The notes: a model not told the origin generated them from the letters alone. Shown: positions 34,991 to 45,306, numbered from the stretch's first letter. The stretch: DNA of 64,000 nucleotides from Planctomycetaceae bacterium (GCA_021732415.1 JAKFVC010000003.1:39846-103845); one strand, 5' to 3'. Numbers and translations: made by a program.

Positions 34991-36958
34991 ATGAAATTCA
35001 CCTTCCAGCCCGAGTCCCGGCCGCTAGCAGGCTACACGCTGAAGCGTGGGATCGCGCGTGGTGGCTTTGGTGAAGTTTACTACGCCCTCAGCGACGCCGG
35101 CAAAGAGGTCGCCGTCAAGCTGCTGCAGCACAATCTCGATATCGAGCTGCGCGGGGTCCAGCAATGTCTCAATCTAAGGCATCCAAATCTCGTCGCGATT
35201 CATGACGTGAGGACCGACGCGGACAGCGACCACTGGGTCGTGATGGAGTACATCGCCGGGCAGACTCTCGAGCAGGCGTTGCAAACGCAAAAAGGTCCGA
35301 TGCCCGTCGATCACATCGAGCGTTGGCTGGTCGGCCTGGCGGGAGGGCTGGGTTACCTGCATGATCGCGGGATCGTCCATCGCGACGTGAAGCCAGGCAA
35401 CATCTTCTGGGACCAGGGATCGATCAAACTGGGCGATGTCGGACTCTCGAAGTTCATGACCCCCAGTCGCCGGAGCGCCCATACCGAAAGCGTCGGCACG
35501 GTCTACTACATGGCCCCCGAAGTCACCTATGGCAAGTATGGCTATGAGGTCGACATCTACAGCGTCGGAGTGATGCTTTATGAGATGCTGAGCGGACAGT
35601 TGCCGTTCGATGGTCAGAGCACGGGCGAGATCCTGATGAAGCATCTCTCCGAGCCACCCAATCTCAATATTATTTCGGCCCAGTATCGGCCCATGCTGGC
35701 CGCTGCACTGGAAAAGGATCCGAAGAAACGCACCAGCTCGATGGCGAAATTACTGAGCGACTTTCGCCAGGCTAAGAGTGGCTCGCCAGTTCCGGTGGCC
35801 GCATCTCGTCAGTCAGGATTTGCTGCCTATCCGACTTTGCCAGGGCCCGGTTCCTATAGCGCAGTCAACAATCCTGCGCCTCAACCTGGACGAACCGCTG
35901 CGGCCGTCCGTGTGAGTGGTCTAGCCGCGAACCTCGCGGAGGTTCTCGGCAGGGATCCTGTGTTCGTTCAAACCTGGTTGTCCACACTGTCGCATCGCTG
36001 TCTGGTTGCCATCGCGATCCTCATTGGCGTTGCAATTATCGGCAAGATGACCGGCGGGATCGCCATTATCGTACTCTTGTTCGGGGCGATGTTGGCAGTC
36101 GCGGTATTGTTGCCGATAGGCTGCGTTGCCTATCTGGTCTCACCAGAGTTTCGCCGCCGGATATGGGGTAGCCTGGAGCGACGAACTCAGGGCTTCGTCG
36201 CGTCCCCGGCGCCAAGACCCATGCCTAGAGAAGTGGTGCCGCCAGTGCCCGTCGCCGTGCGTCAGGTCGTGCCACCCCGCCCTGCTCCGGCGGCGCCGAT
36301 CCCCCCGATTCGCCTCGACCGCATCAGCCAACGATTGGCCGAACTGAGCAGTTCATTAAGCTGGGCGGTCATTCTGTCGATGGTGTTCGCCGCAGGAACA
36401 GGCTTCTTATCGCCCCTGTTTGGCGCGGCCGGCAGTCTGCACCCTGATATCGGGAAGCTCGGTTTGTTCACCATGACGACCATGTTGGCCGTGTGGGCCA
36501 TCTTGATTGTTTCGAAATTTACGTCGGGTAGAGTTTCGGTCTTGCGCCGCAGACTGTTGAACTTCATCGCGGGAGCTGCTGTCGGTAGTGGGGCCTGGTG
36601 GCTCAGTCGTCTGTTGATGGTCGACATGGCCGCGGAGACCATGAATCACAATGCCATCTTCGTCAGCCTGGGGCGGCAGTCGCTAGTGGTCGACCGTGAG
36701 CCCACCTGGCTCGCGTTCTCGCTGTTTTTCGGATTGCTGTTTCTCATCCGCCGCTGGTGGGTGCATGTGGATGCGGATCGCCCCGCTCTGTTCAGCGTCT
36801 GGTCCGTGATATTGACCACCGCGGTGGCTGGGATCCTGCCGATCGTGTTCTTTTTCCCCTGGGACTGGGCGGTCACGTGGACCGCAGTGATTTCTTGTGT
36901 GGCCCAGTTGTCCGCAGTCTGGATTCCTCCCGAGTTAAGAGACCGACACGCCCGATAG
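34991..36958 (+). CDS. Membrane-anchored Ser/Thr protein kinase
   Basis: This encodes 655 aa from ATG 34991; an ATG at 34928 would start inside the repeat region. The kinase domain fills residues about 14-265: glycine loop RGIARGGFGEVYYA, VAVKLLQ with the ATP-binding Lys, VHRDVKPGNIFW catalytic loop near 128, LGDVGLSKF where DFG is DVG near 149, and MAPEVTYG near 174. After a Pro/Ala-rich linker there are about six membrane segments in the C-terminal half. It is an eukaryotic-type kinase with a membrane sensor or anchor. An FHA gene precedes it, and a membrane protein follows 75 bp later. Confidence 0.9.
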   Translation: MKFTFQPESRPLAGYTLKRGIARGGFGEVYYALSDAGKEVAVKLLQHNLDIELRGVQQCLNLRHPNLVAIHDVRTDADSDHWVVMEYIAGQTLEQALQTQKGPMPVDHIERWLVGLAGGLGYLHDRGIVHRDVKPGNIFWDQGSIKLGDVGLSKFMTPSRRSAHTESVGTVYYMAPEVTYGKYGYEVDIYSVGVMLYEMLSGQLPFDGQSTGEILMKHLSEPPNLNIISAQYRPMLAAALEKDPKKRTSSMAKLLSDFRQAKSGSPVPVAASRQSGFAAYPTLPGPGSYSAVNNPAPQPGRTAAAVRVSGLAANLAEVLGRDPVFVQTWLSTLSHRCLVAIAILIGVAIIGKMTGGIAIIVLLFGAMLAVAVLLPIGCVAYLVSPEFRRRIWGSLERRTQGFVASPAPRPMPREVVPPVPVAVRQVVPPRPAPAAPIPPIRLDRISQRLAELSSSLSWAVILSMVFAAGTGFLSPLFGAAGSLHPDIGKLGLFTMTTMLAVWAILIVSKFTSGRVSVLRRRLLNFIAGAAVGSGAWWLSRLLMVDMAAETMNHNAIFVSLGRQSLVVDREPTWLAFSLFFGLLFLIRRWWVHVDADRPALFSVWSVILTTAVAGILPIVFFFPWDWAVTWTAVISCVAQLSAVWIPPELRDRHAR

Positions 36959-37033
36959 CCCGTACGGGACCGTCGCAAGTTCGCCTGACATACGTCTGCA
37001 GAGTGCAGCCGTTAGAGTCTGCTGGAAACGATC

Positions 37034-38698
37034 ATGGAAATGCAACAAGGACCGCTCCAAAGCCCCACGTGGTTCATGCTGTTTGCCCTCTTGGTGGGTT
37101 TGGGCTTTGGGATATCCTCCATCTTTCGAATGACAAAATGGAACTCGGGACGGCTGTTGAATTGGACGGTTCTGGTTGCAGTTGTGTGCGGTGGCGTGTT
37201 GGCGATTGGAATATTGGGGACAGTGTGGTTGAGCCACTCCACCGGGCGAATGGTCGACTACAGGACTATCCGCCCCCCCCGTATTGTGCTTGTTCAGCCT
37301 GACGGTATCGAGCCGTTCCGCTCGCAGCCGGACTCTACCGCACGTTCTGCGAACGGTGACATCCAATTGCTGCCCGAGTACCGGCCTCGCAGCGACGATG
37401 AAGTTCGCATCAATCTCACTCAACGCGTGGCGCCGCGAGCGAGCCTGTCCATGTCCCTGTCGCAGTTTCCGAGATTGATGATCCTCGGGCTGATTGTGAG
37501 TGGATTGGGAGTTCTCTTGGGAACCGTGTATCGCTCGACGGCGCGGCGCTCGCTGTTTCCGTGGGTTGCGATCGCCATGGGCTGCAGCGCCGTGGCCCTG
37601 GCGATGCTCGTCCTGTTTGGCTATCGATCCGTCGCATCGCATTCTGCACAAGTTGCGCACGCGACGATCGTCGATGCGCCTCAGGTCAGTGTGACCGAGG
37701 AAGCGAGTCCCTATAATCGGTCGACGGACAGTTCGGCGCCCAGTGTCGGTCGATCTGCCTATTCCCTGTCAGCATTCGATGTGACACACGATAGCGAGGT
37801 GTCCCGGCAAAGTGTCGGACTCGTCACCGTCGTGGGGATTGGCGGCATCCTGTTGTTAATTTTCTTCTTCGGCGCAGGTCTGCTAACCAGTTTGGTTTAC
37901 CGCCGTCCGGTGACTGCCGCTGCTCCTGCCGGCTCCGTTCCCAATACCGATCGCAACTATGGCTGGCTGGTTGTTCCGGCGATTTGCCTCGCGGTGTTAG
38001 GGGCTCTCGTACAACCGGCGCTGTTGCCGTCCCCAGATACCGATTTCGCCCGCAAATCCGCCGCATTTGTCGCACAACAAGAGCACACGAACAAGGTCTG
38101 GCGGGAATTACTGGCTCGCTCGACAGAGCCCGATTCCGACCAGAAGGACATTCCTGATTGGCTGCAGCCGGAAGCACTGACCGATCAGCCGAAGTTACTG
38201 ACAACTAGCCAGTACTACTTGTTGTCGAGCGGTCAATACAGTTCCACACAGGAAGCCGAGAACGAGCTGCTGCCACATGCCGCATTTGTCCTGCAGCGCG
38301 CGTTTCAGCAAACTCATCCGTGGCAGGGACCGTGGACCGTTCCCGTGGCTCTGCTGCGCGAGCGAGTGATCACGAAACAGTTTATCGAGAAACGACCTAA
38401 AACGATTGGCAAGTTTTCCGGCGATCTCTATCGCTTGCATATGCTGGTCGATGTCTCGCCCGATGCTTGTGAAACTTTCACGTTGGACTGGAAGTCGCAG
38501 ATCGTGCAGCATCGCCTCGCAGTGCTGGGAGTTCTGTTTGGCTGGATCGCCTGCGTGTTCTTCGCCGCGACCTACTATTTCCGCCGGGCCGCTCATCCTG
38601 AGAACGTTGTCGGCTGGTGGGGACAATTCAAAATCAGTGCGGTGACCGTCGGCATGACGGTCGCAGCGGCGTGGGTCCTGGTGGATGTCATTCGGTGA
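37034..38698 (+). CDS. Multi-pass membrane protein downstream of the kinase
   Basis: This encodes 554 aa with about six hydrophobic segments: FMLFALLVGLGFGISSI, LNWTVLVAVVCGGVLAIGI, FPRLMILGLIVSGLGVLLG, FPWVAIAMGCSAVALAMLVL, VTVVGIGGILLLIFFFGAGL and a final pair near the C-terminus. No enzyme motif is visible. A soluble domain (about residues 345-480, with LLARSTEPDSDQKDIPDW) lies between the last membrane segments. It follows the kinase by 75 bp and may be its substrate or partner, judged only from position. Confidence 0.7.
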   Translation: MEMQQGPLQSPTWFMLFALLVGLGFGISSIFRMTKWNSGRLLNWTVLVAVVCGGVLAIGILGTVWLSHSTGRMVDYRTIRPPRIVLVQPDGIEPFRSQPDSTARSANGDIQLLPEYRPRSDDEVRINLTQRVAPRASLSMSLSQFPRLMILGLIVSGLGVLLGTVYRSTARRSLFPWVAIAMGCSAVALAMLVLFGYRSVASHSAQVAHATIVDAPQVSVTEEASPYNRSTDSSAPSVGRSAYSLSAFDVTHDSEVSRQSVGLVTVVGIGGILLLIFFFGAGLLTSLVYRRPVTAAAPAGSVPNTDRNYGWLVVPAICLAVLGALVQPALLPSPDTDFARKSAAFVAQQEHTNKVWRELLARSTEPDSDQKDIPDWLQPEALTDQPKLLTTSQYYLLSSGQYSSTQEAENELLPHAAFVLQRAFQQTHPWQGPWTVPVALLRERVITKQFIEKRPKTIGKFSGDLYRLHMLVDVSPDACETFTLDWKSQIVQHRLAVLGVLFGWIACVFFAATYYFRRAAHPENVVGWWGQFKISAVTVGMTVAAAWVLVDVIR

Positions 38699-38720
38699 TC
38701 AAAGCGGCCCGCAGGGCGAT

Positions 38721-39116
38721 AGTAGCCTTCATCGCTCCGCGTGAAGAAAGCCGATCGCGCTATGAACGATGCGGGAACATCCGATTGCTTTGTGGAAGTG
38801 AGATCATAGAGTTGCGTCCCAGTGTCGATAGTCGTTCGATGCCCCATCCGGCGAAGCACTGGCACAGCCAGTGGCACACGAAGTCCTCGCGCTGCTGGTG
38901 AAATAGGCCTTATTGAAGCGCTCGCCCCGGAGTCTCCGGTTCACTTGCGCCACATCTCACTGCGGCACCGAAGATCAATACGGCACCGAAAATCAATACG
39001 GCAAGAGTCCTCAATACACCTCTCCTCGGGTGCCACTGGCTGTGCCAGTGCCGGGCGTCTATCGACTCGCAGTCGGGCAAACGTCCGGCTCTCTTCACGC
39101 AGAGCGATGAAGGCTA
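38721..39116. repeat. Composite long inverted repeat
   Basis: The outer arms GTAGCCTTCATCGCTC (38721 onward) and their complement (ending 39116) enclose a second pair with GCACTGGCACAGCCAG at 38856-38877 and 39030-39051. No gene is seen in 38699-39131. The nested design looks like two palindromic intergenic elements inserted into one another. Confidence 0.7.
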
Positions 39117-39131
39117 CTCTAAGACACGCGC

Positions 39132-39752
39132 CTAAAGCCGCGTTAGTAGACACGACCATCCTAACGGCCCTGTCGGGCCATCGGGATCGTCAAAGCGAAA
39201 CGGTCGGAGATCGTCGATTTGAAACAACGGTTCGAAGTCCGCACGCAGTTCGCGTTCGTGCAAACGTGGCGGTCCCCCTTCGCGGGTTTCATTCGCATTT
39301 CCCGTGAGCACCAGATACTGCGACCCCGCGTGAGTGACTCGGCCCAGCGAATCGAGATAGCCGGCCAGATTCACTAGTCGCACGCAGTGATAACAGCCGC
39401 GGTCGAATACGAAATCGAAAGTGCGCCGGAGATCGGGCACCTGGCAGACGTCTCCGATCATCCATTCAACTGAGACGTTCTTTCGCGTGGCCAATTGTTG
39501 AGCTTGCTCAATGGCCAGCGGCGCACCATCCACAGCGGTGACCGCGAATCCGCGCTCGGCAAGAAACACCGCGTTCGTTCCCGTGCCACATCCCATTTCA
39601 AACGCAGTGCGGCCGCGGATGAGTCCCTCTTTGAGAACCCGGGTCAGCTCGCGAGACGGAATTCGCATGTCCCACGGAGTATCCCCGGCCTCGTACCGGC
39701 GATTCCATTTCGGATCAATTCCAGTCGAGGACGGTAGCTCTGACTGCGACAT
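39132..39752 (-). CDS. Class I SAM-dependent methyltransferase
   Basis: This encodes 206 aa. FDPKWNRRYEAGDTPWDMR-like sequence at the N-terminus (IDPKWNRRYEAGDTPWDM) and motif I AFEMGCGTGTNAVFLAERG near residue 49 mark a small class I methyltransferase. Motif II VTAVDGAPLAIEQA and the WMIGDVCQVP acidic loop follow. The TPWD start recalls thiopurine or tellurite-resistance-type methyltransferases, which act on small thiols or metalloids. The substrate cannot be read. It lies just downstream of, and on the same strand as, the DUF1501 gene. Confidence 0.85.
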   Translation of the reverse strand: MSQSELPSSTGIDPKWNRRYEAGDTPWDMRIPSRELTRVLKEGLIRGRTAFEMGCGTGTNAVFLAERGFAVTAVDGAPLAIEQAQQLATRKNVSVEWMIGDVCQVPDLRRTFDFVFDRGCYHCVRLVNLAGYLDSLGRVTHAGSQYLVLTGNANETREGGPPRLHERELRADFEPLFQIDDLRPFRFDDPDGPTGPLGWSCLLTRL

Positions 39753-39758
39753 AGCGGA

Positions 39759-41132
39759 CTACATAATCTCGTGAATCGGCTGAATGCCCTGATCGACCAG
39801 ATACTGGGGCACGCCCGACTGATCGAAGACGCGGATGTTCTCGGAGTCGATGCCCGCTTTCTTATAGAGCGTAGCAAAAATTTCCTGGAACTTGACCGGG
39901 CGATCATGGGGATGCTCACCCAGGCGGTTGGTACTGCCGACGACCTGTCCGGTCCGCATTCCACCGCCTGCCAGCATCGCGGCATTGGCTTGGGGCCAGT
40001 GGTCGCGGCTGTTGTTCTCGTTGATCTTCGGAGTCCGGCCGAATTCGCCCCAGACCACCACCGACACGTCGCGGTCGAGACCCCGTTCGTGTAGATCGGT
40101 CACCAGGGCAGAGAGTGCTTGATCGAGCAGCGGGAACTCTTCGCGTGATTTTGGGTAGTTCATGCCGTCGCTGCCGTGCCAGTCCCAGCGGCTGTAGTTC
40201 ATCGAGACAAACCGGGCCCCCGCTTCCACGAGACGACGGGCGATGCAGAAATTCTCCACCATCTGCGGAGCACCGTCACGTTGGAATTCTTCCCCGCTCT
40301 TGCCATAACGCGCGACGATCCGCGGATCTTCCTTCGACAGATCAAGAGCTTCAGCCAGCTTGGAATCGGTGAGGATGCTCATCGCCTGCTGCGAATAAAC
40401 ATCCATGCTGTCCATCGCACCCTTCGTATCGGCGTCACGTCGGAAGGTATCGAAGGACGTTCGCAGCTTGGACCGGTCCTGCAAACGCTCGAGCGAAATC
40501 CCTTGCAGGATCATATTGTCAGCGGTGCTGCGGGCCTTGCGACCGAGCAAATTAAACGGCGAATGAGCCACTCCGACGAATCCACCGTCGCCAGGTTCAC
40601 CCCAAGTACGATTGCCCGTCGCGTACATCAGAGCCAAGTTCGGGGGTACAGCGGGATTGGCGGCGCCCTGCATCTTGGACACCCAGGCACCAGCAGACGG
40701 CCAGCCACCGGGAGGTTGCCGTGCACCCTTCTTGCGTCCGGTCATGCACTGATAACCGTCATGGGCACCATCGGAATCGCTGAGTGAACGGACCGGAATA
40801 AACTTATCCATCATCTGCGCCATGCGCGGGAAGAGCTCGCAGATCTCGATACCCGGAACATTGGTCGCGATGGGAGAAAAGTCGCCGCGCACTTCTTTCG
40901 GGGCGTTTGGCTTGAGGTCCCACATATCCATGTGTGACGGACCGCCGGGAAGATAAACGTTGATAATCGCCTTGTGCGAATATCCCGTCTTCTTCGGTGC
41001 GTCCGCTCGCAGCACCTCGGGCAAAGCAATGCCACCCAGTGCCATACCACCAATTGTGAGGAAGCTGCGGCGCGAGATTCCATCACAGAACCCGTGTGCC
41101 GGGGAATGTGCTTTGCCCAGAATTGTCAGCAT
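39759..41132 (-). CDS. DUF1501 domain-containing protein
   Basis: This encodes 457 aa. An N-terminal twin-arginine signal (ISRRSFLTIGGMALGGIALP) precedes the DUF1501 domain, which fills the rest: INVYLPGGPSHMDMWDLKP, GIEICELFPRMAQMMDKF, RSLSDSDGAHDGYQCMTG, WDWHGSD and VVVWGEFGRTPKIN. The family resembles sulfatase or phosphatase folds and is expanded in planctomycetes, usually beside a cytochrome-type DUF1549/DUF1553 gene. No such partner is visible here. It should be exported folded by the Tat system. The function is unknown. Confidence 0.92.
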   Translation of the reverse strand: MLTILGKAHSPAHGFCDGISRRSFLTIGGMALGGIALPEVLRADAPKKTGYSHKAIINVYLPGGPSHMDMWDLKPNAPKEVRGDFSPIATNVPGIEICELFPRMAQMMDKFIPVRSLSDSDGAHDGYQCMTGRKKGARQPPGGWPSAGAWVSKMQGAANPAVPPNLALMYATGNRTWGEPGDGGFVGVAHSPFNLLGRKARSTADNMILQGISLERLQDRSKLRTSFDTFRRDADTKGAMDSMDVYSQQAMSILTDSKLAEALDLSKEDPRIVARYGKSGEEFQRDGAPQMVENFCIARRLVEAGARFVSMNYSRWDWHGSDGMNYPKSREEFPLLDQALSALVTDLHERGLDRDVSVVVWGEFGRTPKINENNSRDHWPQANAAMLAGGGMRTGQVVGSTNRLGEHPHDRPVKFQEIFATLYKKAGIDSENIRVFDQSGVPQYLVDQGIQPIHEIM

Positions 41133-41707
41133 ATCCAGACTCTCCTCGGAGGACCAAAGCGGCGAACGCTGCCTAGTTCATGTTCTACAGATTATCGGCC
41201 TGCTGGACCCACTTCGCCAAGCTACAGCCGCATTTGTAATCAACGATCCTACATACGTTACAGGAAGCCCTGCATTCGCGTCAAGCGAAATGATCTCAAA
41301 CCGCTTCCAGATATTCAGTTACGTGAGGATTTGGTAGAACGATCGTTGAACGTCCGTAGGACGGGTCTCCAGGCCCGTCCGAGCCCGTAACATTCGACGT
41401 CGAAAACCACAAACCCCTCGCGAACTTCGCGCAGCGCACGACGCACAAGCGATTACTCGCGAGGAATCACAGTAGCGCTCGATAAATTGCCTTTGTGTCC
41501 TTCTGTTCAAAACTTCTTTTTTAAACAGAAGCTCACGAAGGACACAAAGAAATGCAGAAGTTATGGATCGGAAACCTGACTTGGAAACCCACCGAGCCTG
41601 TGAAAAGAGGCAACTCGTGCGCTGCACGAAGCTCGCGAGGCTTTAAAGGTTTACCACATCGATTGTTACGGGCTCGGACGGGCCAGGAGACCCGTCCTAC
41701 GGAACGC
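41133..41707. other. Intergenic region with three repeat elements
   Basis: No gene is visible. Two GGACGGG-type repeats (41360-41381 and, inverted, 41676-41697) flank a hairpin whose arms are CTTTGTGTCCTTC (41491-41503) and GAAGGACACAAAG (41537-41549). The DUF1501 promoter must lie at the left edge, reading leftward. Confidence 0.65.
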
Positions 41708-42616
41708 CTAGGGAGCCTTTTTCGCTTCCTGTCTCACACCGCTGATCCCGAATTTTCGACCGGCCAGAGAAAACGATCCTGCCAGCTTCGCCTTATCCTT
41801 GGTCCAGAGGTACGCCTCAACCACTTGAATCGCATTGTTGAATTGGATTTGCAGCTTGATCTGATGCGGCAGGCCGCCGATCTGGCCCACGATCGGGTAA
41901 CTGGACTTGGTTTCTGCCGACAGGAATTTCCCGCTGGCGGCACCCTCTTCATTCACCGTCAGGTCCCATTCGCCGATGAACCGTCCGTCACCATCGACGT
42001 TCCAGATGCCCGAAAAATCCTCGGGGCTGATGATTTCCCCCTTCTTGGTAACTGGTACAGCCTCTTCGGTGACCGGCAATTGCGATCCATTCACGGTATG
42101 CAGTTTGACGATATCCAGGCACTTGATGGCCCCCTTGTCGGTGAACTCGATGTCGGCATCAAATCCTTCGGGCACGATCTGGCCGAGATCGAAATCGAAC
42201 TTATACCCCGGAAAAATCATCACATTGACGCCATTGGCCAGTGACGTGTCTGCCCGCCCCTGTTCGTAGGTAACGTACCGGTCCAGCATCAGCACGGGGG
42301 TCGGCTTGGCGGCGTCGCGTTGCTTGCGAAAGCCCCAGCTCACGAGCACTTTGGCGAGATTCCCCCCATTGGTCTCCACAACCAGGCAGGTACTTTCGAT
42401 GTCCTTCGCCAGGGGTTTCAGCTTGGCCACCTGGGCTTGAGTCAACTCGGTCTGGGCCGTTCCCGCCTCGACGATTTGCTTGAGAATTGCCGCATCATGA
42501 CGGTCAAATACGTCAATCGCCGGCACGGATTGGGCCACGCAGATGACTCCGATCACGATCGCCGCAACGCTGCAATTTCGCAGTCGGATCATCCATTTCG
42601 AACGCAGATGTTTCAT
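41708..42616 (-). CDS. Secreted hypothetical protein
   Basis: This encodes 302 aa with signal peptide LRNCSVAAIVIGVICVAQSV. The mature protein has a helical N-terminal part (LKQIVEAGTAQTELTQAQVAKL), then a mostly beta region with WNVDGDGRFIGEWDLTVNEE and KLQIQFNNAIQVVEAYLW near the C-terminus. I know no domain that fits. It is a single-gene unit on the minus strand. Confidence 0.7.
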   Translation of the reverse strand: MKHLRSKWMIRLRNCSVAAIVIGVICVAQSVPAIDVFDRHDAAILKQIVEAGTAQTELTQAQVAKLKPLAKDIESTCLVVETNGGNLAKVLVSWGFRKQRDAAKPTPVLMLDRYVTYEQGRADTSLANGVNVMIFPGYKFDFDLGQIVPEGFDADIEFTDKGAIKCLDIVKLHTVNGSQLPVTEEAVPVTKKGEIISPEDFSGIWNVDGDGRFIGEWDLTVNEEGAASGKFLSAETKSSYPIVGQIGGLPHQIKLQIQFNNAIQVVEAYLWTKDKAKLAGSFSLAGRKFGISGVRQEAKKAP

Positions 42617-42969
42617 GAGCGCGCCTTATATGACTATCAGGGTTATCCAGGCGAGCCGCCGGGCTCACTTAACACAATTAGGAAACGGACTCTATCGAAC
42701 AAGTATCGAACCGTAACGCAGATGGTATCGATTTGACTCGGTCCTGGCACTCATTCACCCGTTCCGCACGCAAATCAAATGACTTTTAAGTCGTATCGCT
42801 TCACAGAACATGCTTTTGGACGAACTTCCCGACACGGATTCCGGTTAATTGGGTGACCGACTTAATCCTACCACAGCTCCGCTTTCGTCTCGCTCTTCCG
42901 TTGTGATATGCTACTTGTCCGTAATAATTTGGAGAGACCGCTCTCGAAATGACAATTCAGGTGAAGCTC

Positions 42970-43920
42970 ATGCCGATTTTTGATTCCCTCCGGATCCGTA
43001 ACTTAGTTCTGGCCTCAGTCCTCGTCTTACCGCTGTGCGCGTTGGGATGTGGTGGCGGCAGCCAACCGGCGAAAGCCAAGCCGGTCGCGTCGTCAACCAG
43101 CGAAGGGACCGCACCCGAATCCGCGGACGGTGAATCCGAAGCCGCCAAACCGAAGCCGAAGTTCGAGGCCGTCACTCTCGGTTCGGAATCGGGAACTTCG
43201 GCCGCTGCAGCGAAACCCCTGGGGACCGAATCCGAGCAAATGGAATCGGTCGTCCACGCCTTGCAGCCCATGCAGGTGATGCTCGGCAAATGGCGCGGCA
43301 CGACCAATCAGAAGTTCAAGGGATTCAGTGCCGTGGAAGAGCTCGAATGGATCTGGGACTTCCGCTCAAATCACGCTCAGCCTGCTCTCACCGTGAAGTC
43401 CGATAAGAGTCCCTACATCCGCGAAGGCCGCCTGACTTACCTGCCGCAGGATCAGGTCTTTCAATTCACCGTCAAGAACCCCGAAGGCGTGCAGCATGTG
43501 ATGCGCGGGAAATTCGAACGCGAGCCGGATGAATTCACCGGCGACGATAACAAGCCTCAACGCACCTACAAGCTGGTGCTCACCGAAGCGGAACCCGAGG
43601 GCGACGAAGCCTGGAAGGTGTCGTTGGATCAACAGGAAAACAACCGCTATCTGGTGCAGCTCTCACGCAAGCGTGGCACCGGCAATTTCCAATTGGCCGA
43701 TACCGTGGGAACGCAACGTCTGGGGACCAGTTTCGCCGCCAGCGATGAAGACTACGGCGAGAAGAAGTGCATCATTTCGGGAGGCCTGGGGACGTCGACA
43801 GTCAGCTACAACGGCAAGACCTATTGGGTCTGTTGTTCCGGTTGCCAGGCGGCCTTCAACGATGATCCGAAGCGCTGGCTGGCCAAGATGGAAGAGGCCG
43901 ACAAGATGAAGAAGAACTAA
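42970..43920 (+). CDS. Lipoprotein with C-terminal YHS-like domain
   Basis: This encodes 316 aa from ATG 42970, which has AGGTGA upstream; an ATG at 42949 would add seven residues. The lipobox LCALGC gives a Cys near residue 24, followed by a Ser/Ala/Lys/Pro-rich linker. The middle domain (about 95-235) reads MLGKWRGTTNQKFKGFSAVE, then beta strands. The end, KKCIISGG then VSYNGKTYWVCCSGCQAAFNDD, matches the YHS-type metal-binding pattern (K-x-Y-W-V-C-C-x-G-C). Such domains bind copper or other metals. It is probably an envelope lipoprotein with a metal role. Confidence 0.75.
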   Translation: MPIFDSLRIRNLVLASVLVLPLCALGCGGGSQPAKAKPVASSTSEGTAPESADGESEAAKPKPKFEAVTLGSESGTSAAAAKPLGTESEQMESVVHALQPMQVMLGKWRGTTNQKFKGFSAVEELEWIWDFRSNHAQPALTVKSDKSPYIREGRLTYLPQDQVFQFTVKNPEGVQHVMRGKFEREPDEFTGDDNKPQRTYKLVLTEAEPEGDEAWKVSLDQQENNRYLVQLSRKRGTGNFQLADTVGTQRLGTSFAASDEDYGEKKCIISGGLGTSTVSYNGKTYWVCCSGCQAAFNDDPKRWLAKMEEADKMKKN

Positions 43921-43960
43921 GAGCGGCTAACATAACGTCCGGTTGATCGTGAGGATTTTG

Positions 43961-44063
43961 AACCACGAATCACACAAATGACACGAATTGAAATTCTGAA
44001 TAGTTGCCTGTAAACGAACGGCGATCCGTCTTTCAAATTCGTGTCATTCGAGTTATTCGTGGT
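43961..44063. repeat. Long inverted repeat, CACGAAT family
   Basis: The arms at 43961-43993 and 44031-44063 are close reverse complements, starting AACCACGAATCAC and ending TTATTCGTGGT. It lies between two genes on the same strand and could be a transcript hairpin or a small mobile element. Confidence 0.75.
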
Positions 44064-44157
44064 GAAAATCTCCCTCCCTCAATAGATGACAAGCGATGGG
44101 TCCCAGGTTTTGAGAGGCGTTCTAACTCGGACCGGGTTTTGAGGGAGTCCAAAACCA

Positions 44158-44748
44158 ATGTCCCGAGTGGTCTTCATTTCGTCGACGTCAAATCTCAACG
44201 GCCCGTTCGCCCAAGTGGCAAAGGCGGTCGCTGGCTGTGCGTACTTCGGGTCCATCGCCCTCGCCGCGAACTGGGGGTGGCACAGCGGAGGCTTGTTGTG
44301 GGCGATCCTCTATGCCCTGGCGGCGACGGTCTTGTCTCCGTTCCTGCTGGTCTTCGCCGCCTTGGCAAGTTGGTTTCTGTGTGCCCTGCTGGCGATTCCA
44401 GGAACACTGATTGCCACGCAACTCGGGTGGACCAATTTCAGCCCCTATGTGGGGCGACGGCGTGGCCTGCAAGCCATCAGCGTCCTGGCGATTCTCGTGC
44501 CGTTACTCATCTACCAGCCGAGGCAGGTCTGGGATCTTCTCGTCTTTTCGGGGAGTCTGCTGACGCTGATTGTGTTGATTGTTGCCGTCGTGGTGATTGT
44601 GCTGTCGTTGTTGCTGATGCGAGTCTTCTTAAAAGCGGTGTCGCAAGCGAATTCGAACTCAGACCGGTCCTCGACCTTCCGCTGGATCCAACCCGATCTG
44701 CCACGCCTGCCGCCTCCCGAAGACGTTGACCCGTCGGACCCCGTGTAG
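44158..44748 (+). CDS. Small integral membrane protein
   Basis: This encodes 196 aa with about four membrane segments: GLLWAILYALAATVLSPFL, LASWFLCALLAIPGTLIAT, LQAISVLAILVPLLIY and a long LLTLIVLIVAVVVIVLSLLL. The C-terminus is a short Pro-rich cytoplasmic tail. I see no family motif. Confidence 0.6.
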   Translation: MSRVVFISSTSNLNGPFAQVAKAVAGCAYFGSIALAANWGWHSGGLLWAILYALAATVLSPFLLVFAALASWFLCALLAIPGTLIATQLGWTNFSPYVGRRRGLQAISVLAILVPLLIYQPRQVWDLLVFSGSLLTLIVLIVAVVVIVLSLLLMRVFLKAVSQANSNSDRSSTFRWIQPDLPRLPPPEDVDPSDPV

Positions 44749-45306
44749 CGGAATCTCGCAAGAGTTCCGCCGCAGTCTGTCGCTCTCCGCCTGCAGGCAA
44801 AAACGGGAAAAGCTCCAAATGAGGGACAGGATTGTCCGCCTTGCGTTTCCATCCACTCCAAATGAAAACATCCGATTTATTGGAACACCGTTACTGCTTT
44901 TTTGTGCGCACATTCAAGACGTTTAGGTGTAGGCAACGGATCCCACATGATGCAGTTTCGCATCACTGCGCGAGTCGCCCTCTCAACTCTTGAATAAAAT
45001 CAGTAGTTGCCGATGTAAGTCACCATCGAACTCTGACGATTCTGCCGATTGTCACGACCGCAAGATCGTCAGGAAGCGCGAGACCGCCAGTAACCGCAAT
45101 GTCCACAGGCTCGGGAAAACTCGCTAATCAGGAATGTTCGCCAGATCCTAAGATTCTCTGAGGATTGCTCATCCTTTCTCAACTGCGTTTTCCGCCGACT
45201 CTGCAAACTCGGGCTAGAGTTGGGTGCGTAAGACCCCGCGGAGCATGCGGGGCGGAGTGTTCCCCAACATGGTCAGTGGCAGTCGGGCATAGAGGAGCCA
45301 AACTTG
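44749..45306. other. Intergenic region
   Basis: I see no supported gene. A short hairpin of the GCGGAACTC type lies right after the membrane-protein stop (near 44749-44772), similar to ones near 32489 and 34950. The promoter of the small gene at 45307 should be in the right part. Confidence 0.5.
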
